A stretch of DNA of 64,000 nucleotides. It comes from Emcibacter sp. Lineage in GTDB: Bacteria; Pseudomonadota; Alphaproteobacteria; Sphingomonadales; Emcibacteraceae. Where the stretch lies: NCBI GenBank assembly GCA_021774785.1, contig JAJFIQ010000016.1, positions 88,451-152,450 on the forward strand, given 5' to 3'. Position numbers and translations under genes: made by a program. Shown here piece by piece: positions 63,066 through 64,000 of this stretch. The notes beneath the pieces were generated by a model. It did not search any database. It saw nothing but the letters and a program-made list of their open reading frames with translations, and was not told the origin of the DNA. Position 1 is the first letter of the stretch, and every line of letters starts with the position of its first letter.

Positions 63066-64000
63066 ATGAAGACGGACAATAAAACCTCAACGGGGGGCGA
63101 TTATTATATCAGTATTGTTCACAATATCCTGACCCATAGTGCCTATAAAGGCATTCACCTTTTAACAAGCATAACAGCCGGACCCGCAAGCTCAGACCTC
63201 GGGAAGAATGGGTGCCAATACAAGTGCCCGCTATTATAGACCCGGAGAAGTTTGATCTTGTCCAGAAACGCCTGAAAGCCAGAAGCCCTAAAAAGGTTGC
63301 GCCGAGGCTGGTTCTGAATTCTGTGCTTCTATCTGGCATAGCCCGCTGCACAGGCTGTGATAGCCGCTTGATGCTGACAACGGGTAAGAACGGGCGGTAT
63401 CGCTACTATAGCTGTGCTGGAAGGCATCTAAAGGGCAAGTGTAGCTGCGATACCCCAATCCGGATTCCCGAAGCCAAACTTGACGGGATCGTCACGGGGG
63501 TTATTGCCGATAAGATATTGCAAAAGGATCGTTTAAAAAGCCTTCTCAAACAAACCCTGAAACGGGCTAAAGATAATAATCAGGATGCCATTAATGATCT
63601 TAAGCTGCTCAGAAGAGAGTTGAAGGAAGTGGACAACAAGGTCGCCAAGTTATTTGAAGCCCTGACAGACGGCCTCATCAGTGACAGCAAGGGGTTTAAG
63701 GATCACTATGATAAGTTGGAAGCCCGGCGTGATGAACTGACACGTTTGATCACCTTGAAAGAGGGCAATCTCAATCTTCCCATGCGGCATTTAAGCAACG
63801 CACAGCTTGACCGCTTTACGACAACCCTCAAGGACATGTTGCACAACGGCCCCAAGGGATTCAGGAAAGAATATATGAAGATGCTGGTGAGCCGTGTTGA
63901 TGTGGGCAAGCAGAACATTACGGTAACTGGTCCAAAGGCCGCTCTTGCAGTTGCTTTAAAAGAGGGAAATTCCTCAAAAGAAAGAGTTCCCAGTTTTGTA
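63066..64000 (+). pseudogene. Large serine recombinase remnant, frameshifted and 5'-truncated
   Basis: C-terminal part of a large serine recombinase. From about 63156 the frame reads FNKHNSRTRKLRPREEWVPI, then the recombinase zinc ribbon (CTGCDSRL, YYSCAGRHLKGKC) and a long coiled-coil region (LLRRELKEVDNKVAKLFEAL), and runs off the window. Upstream (63066-63152) a piece with ILTHSAYKGIH continues the protein in another frame, so one base has been lost near 63153. The catalytic resolvase domain with its serine is missing altogether; non-related DNA precedes it. The element is dead unless the missing part lies elsewhere. Confidence 0.82.

Noticed and set aside
1..64000. CRISPR arrays, rRNA genes or complete insertion sequences
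   Set aside because: No regularly spaced repeats, rRNA-like segments or intact transposase genes were seen on either strand.

Overview
The window reads as chromosomal DNA of a free-living, probably marine, Gram-negative heterotroph with less than half GC by eye. Two TonB-dependent receptors of the Xanthomonas/Caulobacter type, a DUF1302/DUF1329 envelope set, a membrane-bound urate hydroxylase (PuuD) with its cytochrome c tail, and allantoicase plus AllA-type ureidoglycolate lyase all suggest an alphaproteobacterium of the Kordiimonas/Emcibacter kind. That placement is inference from gene content. Nearly every block is a catabolic unit with its own uptake or regulatory parts, and coding density is high.

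Layout. (1) 1-10.8 kb: a mannoside/glucoside locus. It holds the end of a sugar ABC permease, a GH13 alpha-glucosidase-like enzyme, a GH130 mannoside phosphorylase-like enzyme, a DUF1861 protein, a TonB receptor behind two perfect LacI-type palindromes, a ROK fructokinase, an AGE-family mannose isomerase/epimerase and a phosphomannomutase. (2) 11.3-12.7 kb: a pcaIJ-like CoA-transferase pair. (3) 12.9-21.0 kb: a sucrose locus. A TonB receptor, a GH13_4 amylosucrase/sucrose hydrolase and a Mak-type fructokinase face an SSS-family symporter, with a LacI regulator. The divergent promoters carry twin CAACCGGTTG operators. (4) 21.2-43.2 kb: a phenol island. A DmpR/MopR-type sigma-54 activator keeps the phenol-pocket and zinc residues. 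It is followed by a sigma-54 promoter driving an envelope set (YCF48-like lipoprotein, MMPL/RND transporter, DUF1302, DUF1329) plus AhpD, DsbA-like isomerase and GST genes. A second sigma-54 promoter drives a phenol hydroxylase and meta-cleavage operon, dmpKLMNOPQ-B-C-E-F-G-H, without dmpD or dmpI. (5) 43.2-59.7 kb: a purine block. The minus strand has uraH-xdhABC, then a tight operon of a DapA-family lyase, a class I amidotransferase, DgcN-like (DUF1611), DgcA-like (enolase superfamily) and adenine deaminase. The plus strand has a LysR gene and puuD-uraD-puuE-alc-allA-guaD. Together these cover adenine and guanine to glyoxylate and urea. (6) 59.8-64 kb: an orphan asparagine-synthase-like gene divergent from a secreted beta-helix protein, then a scar of mobile DNA: a tRNA 3'-end-like fragment, an inverted repeat, and a frameshifted, 5'-truncated serine recombinase that runs off the window.

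The most interesting signals are: the two sigma-54 promoters that tie the envelope set to phenol breakdown; a DgcN/DgcA-type operon fused to a purine locus and sharing a TAGTAT/ATACTA dyad with the xdh operon; palindromic operators embedded in divergent sucrose promoters; and a leftover 3' end of a second DUF1329 gene.
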